Notes: generated from the letters alone by a model not told the origin. A stretch of 64,000 nucleotides of DNA from Anaspis maculata (GCA_949128115.1 OX421963.1:4650001-4714000), one strand, 5' to 3'; positions 1 through 11,033 are shown, counted from the stretch's first letter. Translations and numbers: made by a program.

Positions 1-500
1 GATTTGTTGGAAACATGCACATTGCTGACACGAGCATCAGCGAGTTTTGTGAAGTATCCGAATAACTATTGCCATTACACGGGAATGAACTACTATGCTT
101 CATTTGACTGAAGAAATATTGGAGTATGTTTATAATAATTAGGCTATGAGTTGATCAATTGAATACTCCATTGAATAAGTGGTATATTATTCAGCGAGCG
201 TGTGATGATTGTTACTTATTGAAAGCATGCACTTTGCTGACATGAGCGTTGGCGAGCTTAGTGGATCATCCAAATGACAAATGAGTAATAGCCAATAAAC
301 GAGAGTAGAATACTTTGCCTCATTCAATTCGTGAATATGTAATTGTGATATGTTCACAAGAATTGATGTATGAGTACATTCCATAGTATCCCGCTAAATA
401 GTATATTATTCAACTGATGTGTGATGTGATGATTGTTATTGACCAGGAGCGTGCAATGCTGACACGAGCGTTGACGAGTTTTGTGAAGCACCCAAATGAG
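1..500. repeat. Satellite-like tandem array, ~200-220 bp unit
   Basis: Three diverged head-to-tail units are visible. The landmark GCGAGTTTTGTGAAG occurs near 50, as a variant near 251 (GCGAGCTTAGTGG) and again near 471 (GACGAGTTTTGTGAAG), so spacing is about 201 and 220 bp. Each unit also carries GTGTGATGATTGTTA about 50-60 bp upstream of the landmark, a GCTGACA(C/T)GAGC box just before it and a CA(A)ATGAGT-like box after it. The array runs off the left edge of the window. The third unit breaks at about 500, where LINE sequence begins, and a further unit is found at 5441-5690. No coding potential is evident. Whether this is a centromeric satellite or a local tandem repeat cannot be told from three units. 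Confidence 0.65.
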
Positions 501-1666
501 TGGAATAGAATAAAATAATTTATTTGAGGTGCCACTGAGACCTTACACAGGTATTTCACATCTAGACACTGACAGATCTATTACAGTAAAATCAATTACT
601 CAATACAATGGATAATGACAAGGATAATGACATGAGAACAATCACAATTGAAATTGTATGAAATATCACAGCTTAGTGCACGAGTTTATGCTCGTCTCAA
701 ACTCTTCGATCGAGTAGAATACGTTTTCTTTCTAAGCAGACTTGACTGATGTATGTCTGGAAAGATTTGAAATTAGTTCTCTCCAAGACATAGCGAGTTG
801 AACAACCTGTAAGGTATAAACTTGACAGAGAGATGGGTCTTCTGCAGTCTGAAACATGGGAGGGGTATGGCATTGTTCCTGGTCGCGTGAATTTTGGTCA
901 TACTCAACCAAAGATTCGACTTTCTGGCACGTACAAGAGACTCCCAAATTGATTGATTGACAGAGGTTATTATGCCAAACGTCCTAAATAGCGGTCTGGA
1001 GGATTCCCTCGGATTAACACCAGCTATGACTCGTAGTGCTCGCTTTTGCAAAATCAAAATATCCCTTGCGTGTGGGAAAGGCCCCACAACAAAATACCGT
1101 ATCACATTACTGAATGGAACAGTGAGTGATATGCTATCTTAACGCAATCCGTCGACACACTATTCTTCAAGTTTCTGAGGATAAATATGACCGTCGATGA
1201 CCTCTTTGACAGACTCTCGACATGCGGCGCCCAAGACAACTTCGAATCCCAAACCAAATCCAGACATTTGACAGGATCTCTCCAATCGTCATGCCTAGGC
1301 ATCAGACTGGAAAACAAGTCCTGTGTCTTGTCCAAATTCAGCATCAGGCCCAAAGTACTGAAATATGACTTGGCCGCCAACCGCGCAGTCCCCGACACGT
1401 CCTCGAAGACCTCGTCCGCGCCAAGCCTAGGGAAAAGGGTCGTGTCGTCAGCATAAACTATACATTCGTCAACGCTCATGTGGTTATTGATGTCGTGATG
1501 TATAGAAGAAAAAAAATTGGTCCCAAAATGGATCCCTGTGGAACGCCGTACTTCAACTTGACGCGATCTGACATGCAACGTTCGAAAGAGGCAATTTGGT
1601 ATCGACCTTCAAGATACGACTCAACGAAACCCAAATCCAAGGGATCCTTGGATCCCTTGGAGACCC
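500..1666 (-). mobile_element. Decayed LINE, 3' half of ORF2 (reverse transcriptase)
   Basis: Read on the minus strand from about 1655 down, the conceptual product starts in the thumb/palm approach (YLEGRYQIASFERCM-like, broken by a frameshift near 1555), passes the GVPQGSILGP region and reaches the reverse-transcriptase catalytic box YADDTT near 1450. It continues through 1102 and then, after another frameshift, through 773-1105 with LQKRALRVIAGVNPRESS, a block typical of Jockey/CR1-group ORF2 C-termini. The 3' end is near 500-525, where the minus strand has an A/T-rich TTTTATTCTATTC tail next to satellite sequence. Endonuclease and fingers are missing, so it is 5'-truncated or cut by the neighbouring foldback element. 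Clade placement beyond Jockey/CR1-like is inference. Confidence 0.8.
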
Positions 1667-2474
1667 TTGGATCATGGTATTGGTGAGAGTTGGTCTCACA
1701 GAGTTATCATACAGTAACCGTTTCACATGCCTGATCGGGTTGCCTAGTGTTTCGGGGGCAGGTAATGCCAAATTAGCGCGAATTGAAGCATACCATCCGA
1801 CCGGCGCTTCTAGCCCAGAAAAATTAGTTTTTGAGGTCAAACAAATTCGTAGGGCAATTGTATGACTGTTTTGAATTGGGAACCTTATGCTCCGCAACAC
1901 ATCTTGAATTCTCAAAAATCCCCGTGTAGGTTTTTTCTTCTGCATGAGGTTAAAGACCGAAGAAGTTAACTGTGTCATTTCCACTCTGACATCAGAAAGT
2001 TGCACCAATTGTTTTTTGTAGCCCATGAAATTGTTAACAGTTTGATATATCAACAGTCTCTCTACAACACAAGGTTCTCAAAATAGAGCGTCTGGAAGTG
2101 AGAGCATTTTTCGAAACAGCGTCGTGCCGTTTGACTCTGAAAACTACAGTTACTGTAGTGACAAAAAAATTTCAACTGAAGATATCAATTGAATGCTTCG
2201 AGCTAGATTTTCAAGCTTAGTTTTTGAAAACCCATTTCTATATAGTGCATATGTAGGGTATACCAAAGAAGCGAACGAAGCTTTCTAAAAACTAGCACCT
2301 TTCTTGATTTATGTCTGGGAAAACCTTCGAAAACATACGTTACTTCCAATAACGACAGGCATTTGTTTGCTGAGCTCAAATGAGATTATTGAATGGAGCT
2401 TTGGACTCATAGCTCACATCTTGGAAGATATGGTGGTACCACAAGACTGTTGATTGTTACAGTAGCGGGATATT

Positions 2475-4231
2475 ACACTGAGAGAAAAGTTTCATTTATA
2501 GGTACCTAATAAATACTTGTTTCGTACCAATTCAATAACAAATACTATAACAAAGTATATGTCACCATATGTCGTTTACATCAAATAATTATTTTAAAAT
2601 CACTTATTCACTATAACCAAGGGGCTTATTATGCCAGTTGCTCATAAGAGTTCATAAGATTCAATGAATATATTATTCCGTATCAAATATTAGTCAAACT
2701 TTCCCACAAAATGATTTATTACATCCAAATTGCACATTTTGTTTGTGATTGAGCCGGTTTATTAACTATAAACAAATACATATTGGCGGACAATCACCTG
2801 TTCTTAACCAACAATATACCTATGTTCACTTCACTTTGGCACCATTCATTCCTCAATAATAACTGTGCATCATTCATAAACAATCGCTAAGTCACCCTCA
2901 ATGAATTTAATCACTAGAGTATCTTCGGATATCATATATATAATTGTAACCTCTTTTACCCATCTGGGTGTCGAGGTGTCGGACGCACCGAGCCGCACTA
3001 TGGATTTATGCTACTACCTACAATCATCTCGTTCATGTGCGTGTACAGGATATTCGGATATTATTATTTATTATTGCCAATGTAATGCGTTGGTGGGGTG
3101 AGAGATTTCCACCCGGCGCCATTATTCGTGCATGGTGTCATTTGTGTCGTATCATCCCATGTCATTCATTGTCTAGTATCTCGTTGAAGAAAAACAAATT
3201 TATTTATACAGGTGACTCAAAAATGTCGGACCATCTTGAAGGTGCGTAATGTAGAGGTGTAGTAGAATGCTGGGAAGTTGTTGGAAAGATTCTAATGTCT
3301 TCCAGTTTTGAAGTTGTGGAGGAACAAAAGCTGGTTCTTCGATCGCTTCTATTTTTGTTGTTTCAAAAGATTTTGGTGAACTGTTTATGGAAAAATAATG
3401 AGTGCCAGAAATCAACCTCTAGATCTGTGAGGAATTTCTCTTTTGTATAAAGGGTGAGTCATGAATCTTGGAAATTATTTGTTTCCAAAAGTGCCTGCAA
3501 ACAGTCCCATATCCTATGTAGAGCACAATAAAACACAATTCAATTTTATAAAATTCTTTGCTTCTGGTTTCTTAGGGAAACTGAATTTTTGTAGTTTATG
3601 ACTCAACCTGTATAGAAACAGAAATTCAATACAGATCCAGAGGTTGATTTTTCGAATCCATTATTTCACTATTATGTAATGGAGTCTTTGCTGAAATCTT
3701 TTGAAACAACAAAAATAGAAGAAATCGAAAAATCAAATTTTGTACCTCCAAAACTTCAAAATTAAAAAGCCTAGAATCTTTAAAACAACTTTCCAGTACT
3801 GTACTATACCTGCATATCATGCGCCTCCAAGGTGGCCCGACACTTTGGAATTATTAGCTATTGATAATGGATTTAATGTGTTATATGATGATTTGGCAGA
3901 ATCATCTATAGCCAGCAATAATGCATGAAATTACCTATAAAAACAAATTTAGATCATATTATTCATAGCTAATATTCTATCGTTACCACTCAATAATCGA
4001 ATTGCTTATTATTATTTACGTTTCTTATTGATGAAACATTATCAAACTGATGTTTTGTAATTATAACCAAATATTAAATAACAGGAAACAAGGTATTTCA
4101 ACGCTATCAAAACAATCCGCTTGATGGATGCAAATAAATATTTATTGAGCCGTATTTAAATAAGGCATTTGTTAACAATAAACGAGTCTGTGTTTTCCAT
4201 AATAAATATTCGAAATCTTTTCTCTCAGTGT
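2475..4231 (+). mobile_element. ACACTGAGAG-family element, copy A
   Basis: The element begins ACACTGAGAGAAAAGTTTC at 2475 and ends TTTTCTCTCAGTGT at 4231, giving a ~15-bp terminal inverted repeat. The interior is AT-rich and has no transposase. Copies B (43224-56856), C (56948-58604) and partial D (58605-59105) share the same order of blocks: a CATTTTGTTTGTGATTGAGCC block, the nested foldback, and an end block with ACAGACTCGTT. In copy A the nested foldback (from 3209) has lost its right terminus near 3848, where sequence jumps straight to the ATTATTAGCTATTG block. I could not define a target duplication; the bases next to the ends are often TA. The superfamily is unassigned. Confidence 0.8.
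3209..3848. mobile_element. Nested CAGGGTGATTC-type foldback, right end deleted
   Basis: The left end is TA followed by CAGGTGACTCAAAAATGTCGG. The right arm is recognisable (CCAAGGTGGCCCGACACTTTGG) but the terminal ~17 bp present in copies B and C are absent. A smaller inverted repeat, AAGGGTGAGTCATGAATC ... GACTCAACCTGTATAG, sits inside it (about 3459-3613). This is a diagnostic lesion for copy A. Confidence 0.65.
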
Positions 4232-5231
4232 AGGAGGAATATAGAAGGTCTGATACCACGGGAATATTGGAAGAGTGACTTCTTTTAGCGTAAGATTGTG
4301 AGTCTGAAATTGATTATCGTAAAATGCTGGAAAAGGTCACTGTCGCAAGCCTTTCGTGGCGCCAACTCTCCCACATTTGCTCTTACATGCTCTTGACAGT
4401 GAAAATCAACGATTTTGTGGAACTCACTTAACATCCAGGATGTGAGCTGTGACTTTGAAACTGCTCTTGATGAACTCATTTGAGCTTAGTGAATTGATTC
4501 ATATCGTTTTTGGGCGAATAATTTGTGTTTGAAGGTTTTCCCAGGGAAACATGCAAAAATGTGTTCGTTTTCAGAGAGCTCCGTTCGTTTCTATGGTACA
4601 CCCTGTACCTGCCTGGGTAAGTGTTCTCGCAAATAAAGCTTCTCAATCTGTAGTTAAAGACGAAGAGTTTGAAACTATTTGTACAGTTCCAGCTTGAAGC
4701 ATTCAATAGACATCTTGAGTTGAAATTTTTTTGTCGCTACGGTAACTTACTGTAGTTTTCAGAGTCAAACGGCACGACGATGTTATGAAAAATGCTCTCA
4801 CTTCCAGACGCTCTATTTTGAGGATCGTATGTTGTAGAGGAACTGTTTATATATCAAATTGTCCACAATTCAATGGGCTACAAAAAATCATTGGTGCCAC
4901 TTTCCGTCAGAGTGGAAATAACACCATCAACTTCTTTGGTATTTGACCTCATGCAGAAAAAAAAAACCTACGGAAGGATTTTTGGGGATTTGAAATATGT
5001 TGGGGAGCATCAAATTCTCAATTCAAAACAGTCATTGAATTGCTTCTACGAATTTGTTTGACCATGAAAACTAATTTTTCTGGGCTAGAAGCGCAGGTCG
5101 GAAGGTATGCTTTATTTCGCGCCAATTTGGCATTACCTGCCCCTAAAACAGCAGGCAACCCGGTCAGGTATGTCAAACGGTTACTGTATGATAATTCTTC
5201 GAGACCAACTCTCACTAATACCATGATCCAA

Positions 5232-5440
5232 CCAAAAATCAGCGTTAAAATCGAATAAATAGCGTGATTTTTGGAAATTGCCCCTGGTAAGTAGACAACT
5301 TGCCACCCTGGGGCTCTGCATGGGACTCTGCAATGGCTCCATATCTCAAAATAGAGGTATTGGCATAGACAACATTCGTACCTAACGGCATCGCGGTATC
5401 ACGACTTGCAAGGTTCAGGCGGCTAACCTCCGGACCAGAA
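5232..5440. other. Unassigned spacer
   Basis: This stretch lies between the foldback end and the resumed satellite. I see no open frame, no inverted repeat and no recognisable element here. Confidence 0.4.
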
Positions 5441-5690
5441 TGTTCCCAATAATTGATTTATGGGTACTTTTTAATACCCCATTGAATAGTTAAAGTATTA
5501 TTTAACGAACGCGTGATGGTTGTTGTAACTCAAGAGCACGCAGTTAGCTAACATAAGCTTTGGCGAGTTACGTGAAACATTCGAATGAGTAGCGACCATC
5601 ACACTAGGGTAGGAAACCACATTTTATCCAACTGGCAAAGTATTGTGAGATATGATATTGCTCGTCTAAACTCACTGAGAAATACTGTGT
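5441..5690. repeat. Additional unit of the ~210 bp satellite
   Basis: The landmarks of the 1-500 array recur in the same order: an ATACCCCATTGAATAG box, GCGTGATGGTTGTTGTAACT, GAGCACGCAGTTAGC, then GGCGAGTTACGTGAAACATT and CGAATGAGT. It is diverged from the first units. The LINE, foldback and copy A between 500 and 5440 therefore probably inserted into, or accumulated beside, one satellite array. Confidence 0.55.
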
Positions 5691-5768
5691 CACTCGAAAA
5701 ACGCCAAATAATTTATTTTTTAAGAGAGATGAGTGGGACATAGTTTTCTGATAAATTAAGCACAAACA

Positions 5769-6386
5769 TCACAATTCTGACTGCAATTTCCACGTTGTTT
5801 TGGCTATGCATGGAAAAATGTAGGAAAACATTGAAAAATTCGTAGTTGTCGTCGACTCGTTTCGGAAAAACGATCTGACGTGGAAACTAATGTCAATAAC
5901 GTATTGCTGAAACTTCTTGATTCGCTCATATTGAATTTCTGAACCATAATTTACAGGGTGGTGCAAAACAAATCCATAAACATGCAGTTGATGCACCCTT
6001 TTATCCTGACTACAACGAAATATCGCATTCACAGGTCCATTTGACAAACAAATTATGATGCCAAGGGCGAAAGAGGCGCGGCCATGATGAAGCGCGGAGC
6101 TTTCAGGCTCTGGCGGAAACACGCTCTTGATGGTGGTGGTGAGACCTGAGGCCTCGCTTGCGGACGATGTCTGCTCGGCGGATGGTTCGAAAGGATGACC
6201 CCCGAGGGGGCTAATGTTTTTTTGAGGGCTTGACAGAGCGGGAAACGTGGCTTGGCTGCTGCGGAGCATCTTGATGAGGGCGAAGGCCGTCGGCGGACGA
6301 GCGGTGCGACGTCGAGGCTGCTGCGTGGCGGTGTGTCGGCTCAGGACGGCTGAACGACACGATGAGAACTGGTCACTTTGCCACAA
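5769..6386 (-). CDS. Unrecognised 205-aa reading frame
   Basis: This is the longest open frame in the window outside obvious retroelement genes. The N-terminal half is rich in Arg, Ser, Thr and Pro and lies in a locally GC-rich patch (about 6060-6400). The C-terminal half is ordinary and AT-rich. I see no transmembrane segment, signal peptide or known motif. There is no recognisable promoter, splice pattern or neighbour to support it. It may be chance openness in the GC-rich patch, or part of an unassigned element. No function is proposed. Confidence 0.2.
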   Translation of the reverse strand: MWQSDQFSSCRSAVLSRHTATQQPRRRTARPPTAFALIKMLRSSQATFPALSSPQKNISPLGGHPFEPSAEQTSSASEASGLTTTIKSVFPPEPESSALHHGRASFALGIIICLSNGPVNAIFRCSQDKRVHQLHVYGFVLHHPVNYGSEIQYERIKKFQQYVIDISFHVRSFFRNESTTTTNFSMFSYIFPCIAKTTWKLQSEL

Positions 6387-6439
6387 AAGCGTCGACTATG
6401 CTCTTACCGTTTGCGTTTGCGAAGGTGAATTGTGCGGGT

Positions 6440-7140
6440 GAATCTTTAATTGCTCTGCCATTCAACACACTGAAACCGTAATTTGCACAACAGTCCACAA
6501 GATCCCTTCCTCGTTTATTACATTTGACGTCGCATGTTGAACGATCATGAGAAAAATGGGTGAGTTTTCAAAAGCGAGTTCTTTCCCCCGATCCAGTTTT
6601 CCAATTCTAGCGTTGAAATCACCGGCAAGTATGATCGGAAGAGTTCGATCCAGCTTGGTTTCCAGCAATTCGCTAATCCCCTCCACACAAGATTCGTCAT
6701 CCAAACGGGGTGCAAAGTAAAAAAAAAACCTAAAACAAACGTCAGATCATTACAGGATACTTTTAGAACAATCCAGAATGATGTCTGGTCAACAATGGAG
6801 AATTTAACACCTGGCTCTTTTTTAATGGCAATCAAAATGCCACTGCTGGGTCGACCAGGAAGACTGCTTTTTATAGCTGGGCTAGATATAATGTGATGAG
6901 TGTCAGAAAAGCACACAAAAGCAAAATCCTAGGAGAAAATCTATGTCTCACTTAAACAGACGATGCAACAATTCTTTAGTAACCTGAGGTTGGCCGGCTC
7001 AAGCTCTGATAAATTTCGGTAACCGTTTACATTCCGGAATATCATATTTTTTATAAAGCTAGCTCTAAAGGGCGGGTAACTTTGGGACCTGAGGTCTTTT
7101 AGGGGAGTCCTCTTCATCTTCGCGTCTTCGTTTGAGGATT
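6440..7140 (-). mobile_element. LINE fragment: ORF1 tail and ORF2 endonuclease
   Basis: On the minus strand from 7135 the product begins with the ORF1 C-terminus LKRRREDEE, then enters ORF2 with RNVNGYRNLSEL and an APE-type endonuclease. The endonuclease has a degenerate SETHH-equivalent (SDTHHI near 6900), a GILIAIKK strand and the conserved LAGDFNARIG box near 6620. A run of nine A/T bases near 6720 separates the two endonuclease segments into different frames, so at least one frameshift is present. The reverse transcriptase is missing. The ORF1 tail is the same as at 10887-11033, so this is a second copy of the family that supplies the PHD-finger ORF1, in head-to-head orientation. Confidence 0.8.
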
Positions 7141-7185
7141 TGTGGACTGTTTACAACGTACTTCTAACCTGAAAAAGTCCGTGAA

Positions 7186-7974
7186 GTGTTATCACCCAAG
7201 TCCGCCTTATCACCAAAACCAACAGGGTCGGAGATCGCACATTCTGCAACGAAAATGCCGATGAATAAATGTCTTAGGTGTCACGAGATGATGGACGGCA
7301 AGGAACGCATCCGATGCTCTTCATGTGAAGGCATCGCCCACCGCGATTGTGGGGACCCATCACCACCAACGATTACACCATGGACTTGCTCTGGATGCTC
7401 CCACGCAGAAATTGATGCACCTGACGCCCCCTTGACCGTCAAACATTTTCAGGCCATAATGTCTGAACTAGGAAGTTTAAAAAGCGAAACCAACTATATC
7501 AAACAAAACATGCAAGAAATGAACTCCACCATAATGACACAAGCCGCAACAATTGCCAAATGGGAATCGGAAGTAGCCGCTTTGAAAGCGGAAAATGCGG
7601 CTATCAAAGCAAAAATGGACAGCATCGCAACCCAGAAGAACGATATCAGCGAAATCTACTCAGAAACCCGTCTACGTCTAGAGAAAGAAAACAATGTCAT
7701 CGTCTTTGGATTACCCTCAGGGGACTCATATTGCAGGATCTCGATGTGTTCAATAAGTTTATCGAAAACCTTACACTAGAAACACGAGCCGTCGCATGCA
7801 ATCGATTTGGGAAGAACTCAAGAAAAAGTAAAGGCCCCTTACCACTGAAAGTAACTTTCCGTGAACGTCGTGAAGTCCTGGAAGTCCTGAAGAACAAAAA
7901 AGCCATCGTGAGACTGCAATCTGGAATTTCCATCTCCGACGATCTCACCCCAAAGCAGCTGGAATACCTATCCC
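7186..7974 (+). pseudogene. LINE ORF1 with PHD finger, coiled coil and RNA-binding start (5' part)
   Basis: The first ATG opens a 197-aa frame. Residues ~28-72 form a PHD-type zinc finger: CLRCHEMM, then RCSSCEGIAHRDC and WTCSGC, with Cys-Cys-Cys-Cys-His-Cys-Cys-Cys spacing. Residues ~90-165 are a heptad-rich coiled coil, and ENNVIVFGLP at ~169 is the first strand of an RRM-like fold. The frame is lost near 7720 and continues in another frame to 7974 (ETRAVACNRFGKN, LKVTFRERREVLEVLKNKKAI). This order (PHD, coiled coil, RRM) is known from ORF1p of CR1/Jockey-group LINEs, where it binds the element RNA. The reading frame is then cut by the DNA element at 7975-10885 and resumes at 10887. Confidence 0.8.
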
Positions 7975-8823
7975 GTGAAAAGGTAAAACCTAGTAACTGC
8001 CTTTGGGCAAATTGTGCAGGAGAGCGAAAAGAAGTTTCCAGTCTTGCCATAAGGATTGCTATAGCAAAATAGGACAGATATTAGCGGTAATGGGGGTTTT
8101 CAAGGTTGAATTTTTCATATTTCATAATATCTTAATGATTTGGGTAGTATTTTGGGAAATTATGCACTTACTATGTTTTTCCATTAGGAATACCAGCATA
8201 TTACTTTGGAAAAACCTAGCACAATGGCTTGCTATTGAAGAACTTCTGAAAGCTATCGAACCCAAAATGGAAAAACATAGTAAGTACAATTATCATCATC
8301 CCTGTTATGTTATTATATATAAATTTCGTTTATTGATAAAAATATAAATATAAACAACACTGAATAGAATATTCAATAAACGAATGGGTTCAAAGTATAT
8401 TATGTATAAATGGATATATTAATAAAGTCAGCTACAAAAAGGCACACCAGCACCATCACCAAATTCTCTCCAGCTCCTCCATCTCTTCCCGTTATGTTGA
8501 AAATCATATTTGATGTAACTTTTAAAAGTAGAACCAACAAACAAACAAAATAGCGTTCCCAAAATAATATTCCTATTGATATTGATTGATATATTTGGCA
8601 GGGATTTACATTCGAAATTGCACGCAAGAAAAGTCACGATTCGGCGAGTTGCGATTGAACTAATCAGGAAACAAAATAATCAATCACATAGGTAACTAAC
8701 CGAGTAACTAACTGACATTACAAACAAATGAAAAACAACAATGCCTTCAAAATTCACTTTCAGGTACCTACTCATTAACCAAATCAAAGTATACTTATCT
8801 CCATCAATGGCACTTTTTTCTGA

Positions 8824-8971
8824 TGGGTCTAATCACGGTGGCTCCTGTAATTGGAACAATATTGTAATTTTTACAATGAACCATCGTTGTATTAATTAAT
8901 CGTAACAATAATAGCAAAATCAACAAAATTACAATATTGTTTCAATTACAAGAGCCACCGTGATAAGACCC
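8824..8971. mobile_element. Palindromic MITE, 148 bp
   Basis: A near-perfect hairpin. The left arm TGGGTCTAATCACGGTGGCT pairs with the right arm ending at 8971, and the pairing continues through GTAATTG-AACAATATTGTAATTTT, about 48 bp with roughly four mismatches. The loop is about 50 bp and AT-rich. No coding capacity. A target duplication was not apparent. Confidence 0.75.
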
Positions 8972-9544
8972 AAAAGCAGGCAACAAAAATTATAGCTCAA
9001 AAATCACACTTCCCCAACTTTATTCAAAATAAAAAAATAAACAACATTTGATGCCAAACCAGAAGATGCATCAGACGGATCAATATTTTTCCAAAAAAGT
9101 CTCTTCACAGGTGGCATTTTGGGCACAACTCTCTCAAAAATTTTGTCTTTTTCCGAATAATTTATTCCTCAATTGTCTTATCTAATAGTTTGGATAGAAA
9201 AGTCGGAATTTTTTTGATGTCGGCGCGTCGGACCTACCTACCCCCTAATTAATTACACTTTAATCAATCGGCGTTCTTGGTTGTTGTATTTTTGTGAGCC
9301 TAAAACAATGAGAGAGTATAATACTAAATTATAATTTTGGAAATATCACGACGATTAGAACTTGAGTGTTCCTGGAACAATGAAATTAACAAAACTCACG
9401 TTTATAAGTAGCCAAAGCTCCGAGAAGCTTTTCCCTCGAAGACATATTTTAATGCCAGCAAAACACAATTGCTATCAATGATAATTATCAACTAGTTCAT
9501 CATACGACCTCTTTCTTTGATGTTTTAGCGGGAGAATCGAGTAA

Positions 9545-10322
9545 GAGCACGTATCGTATAACGGTCCAAACGGCAACAATGGGGCACATGGTGCTAAGAG
9601 TGTTTATGCTGGGGGTGTGTCCTTTTGGCCAACTACTACGGAACAAGCGACACCATACAGTCAGAACAATGTTAGCTGAGGCTTTAAGGAAGACAGGTTT
9701 AGAAGTGCACGAGGGAGTCAGTGGATATGCAGAAGATGGAAGCATTAGAAGGATCGACATGATTGGTATAAATAGGAAAAGAAAGCGGGGAATAATAGTA
9801 GACCCAAGTGTGCGCTTCGAGATCAGCGAAAGTCAGCCACAAGAAGTACATGAAGAAAAGAAACAGATATATCAGCCAACGGTAGCTTTCTACAAAGAAA
9901 AATATGACTTAGAGAACATCGAGATCTATGGCATTTTTGTAGGCGCGAGGGGGACCATCTCAACTTTTTTGAGGGATTTTTGTACAGAATCCAGGTTGCC
10001 AGCAAAATTATTGAAAACAATAGCTTCTTCAGTTATGAAAGACTCCATTTATATTTTACGTAACCATCTATATTCTTGAGATTTTCACACATATACACAA
10101 CATTTTACACTTCACATTACAAACTTACACTTCTACACTTATATTTTATTATTGATGATTGTTATATTGTCAACTGTTTTCTCACTATATAATATTGTAT
10201 TATAATTATATTCTTTAGATTATTATTGTTACAAAAGTTACCTATGTTTGAGTATCCTTTGTTTTTGCAGCTCAAAATGTTGAGAAGGTGTAATTTTTTC
10301 AATAAAATTTCTATATATATAA
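9545..10322 (+). mobile_element. 5'-truncated LINE 3' end
   Basis: This segment contains the C-terminal coding region at 9579-10079 followed by a ~240-bp 3' UTR with an AATAAAA signal at 10302 and a short TATATATA tail. The 5' boundary is approximate. No target duplication was identified. Confidence 0.6.
9579..10079 (+). pseudogene. LINE C-terminal zinc knuckle and endonuclease-like domain
   Basis: The 166-aa frame opens inside a domain, so its ATG is not a real start. It has a decayed zinc-knuckle region (TMGHM ... CPFGQ) followed by RNKRHHTVRTMLAEAL. The block RRIDMIGINRKRKRG-IIVDPSVRFE has the paired acidic residues (D ... D-P) expected of the restriction-like endonuclease fold found after the reverse transcriptase in R2/R4-type LINEs. 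The tail contains EEKKQIYQPTVAFYKEKY. Assignment as an R2/R4-like endonuclease is inference from this layout; the reverse transcriptase itself is missing. It reads intact to a stop, so decay is modest. Confidence 0.65.
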
Positions 10323-10886
10323 ATCTTTTTGTGTTGTGTTTTTTTGGGTATAACGCGTGAAAGCGCAGTTGATTTACTTGACCTTCAATGGCCTCTTGAA
10401 GTGTGACTAGTAGGTAGATTTAGGGTACCTAGTCAAGCAACGTACTACAAAGTATGAACGGAAGTATGGATTCATAGCATCCATCATTGAACTATCAGCT
10501 CGACTGAAAAACACGCACAAAAAATTGGAGAAATCCAGTTAGAGCCATGCTGGGTTCATCTAGATCATAATATCCTGAATAAAACACCGGGAAAACCTAG
10601 TAAGCCACCCTCGAGGCCACCCTGCTATGTTTATCCATTGTAAAATATCTACAATGCCGCAAAGATGCTAGGTTTTACCTTTGGAAGGGATACGTGCTAT
10701 GTTTTTCCACTGTAAAGTAGAGTAGAAATGCACTTACTAGGAAATTCCATACGTTCTAATTTATTCATTTTTTTGAATATTGATCCAAAACCAATATCTG
10801 AGTGAAGGAAATACTCAGAAGATTCCGAATATGGGAAAAACTCGTTTTACCAAAAAATGTGGGTTACTAGGTTTTACCTTTTCACA

Positions 10887-11033
10887 GGAGACCTGAGGGA
10901 CTTGAGGGAGGACCTCACAAGAAGAACGAGAGGCGGAGAAGAAAACCTGACTATCAGATACATTAAAGACGAACCAAGAATCACCATAATGGAGAACGCT
11001 GACCTCAAACGAAGACGCGAAGATGAAGAGTGA
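10887..11033 (+). pseudogene. LINE ORF1, C-terminal part
   Basis: The frame reads GDLRDLREDLTRRTRGGEEN-LTIRYIKDEPRI and ends LKRRREDEE followed by a TGA at 11031. This is the usual C-terminal domain of an RRM-type LINE ORF1p and completes the ORF1 interrupted at 7974. The same ending occurs in the minus-strand copy at about 7110-7135. Confidence 0.75.

Larger units (their letters stand above)
1667..5231. mobile_element. Long-armed foldback element
   Basis: The outer ends are inverted copies: TTGGATCATGGTATTGGTGAG at 1667 and its complement ending at 5231. The match continues inward for many hundreds of bases (1667-~2440 against ~4250-5231), with numerous substitutions and small indels. Landmarks in both arms are the CAAACGGCACGACG block (about 2125 and 4770) and the ATGGGCTACAAAAAA block (about 2020 and 4873). 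Both arms keep a long open frame (166 aa on minus at 1553-2053; matching segments on plus at 4873-5258), but the protein resembles nothing I recognise and the frame is broken in the right arm, so coding is doubtful. No clear target duplication was found. Copy A of the ACACTGAGAG family lies near the centre. Confidence 0.7.
7975..10885. mobile_element. Uncharacterised DNA element with subterminal repeats
   Basis: The ends are a perfect 23-bp inverted repeat: GTGAAAAGGTAAAACCTAGT at 7975 and its complement ending at 10885. Variants of GGAAAAACATAGTAAG recur near both ends and not in the middle: around 8172, 8204 and 8268 on the left, and 10592, 10628, 10670, 10698 and 10732 on the right, in both orientations. 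This is the layout expected of transposase-binding subterminal repeats. The insert splits a LINE ORF1 that reads on either side. No transposase is visible; the inside carries a MITE (8824-8971) and a LINE 3' end (~9545-10322). No target duplication was identified and the superfamily is unknown. Confidence 0.65.
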
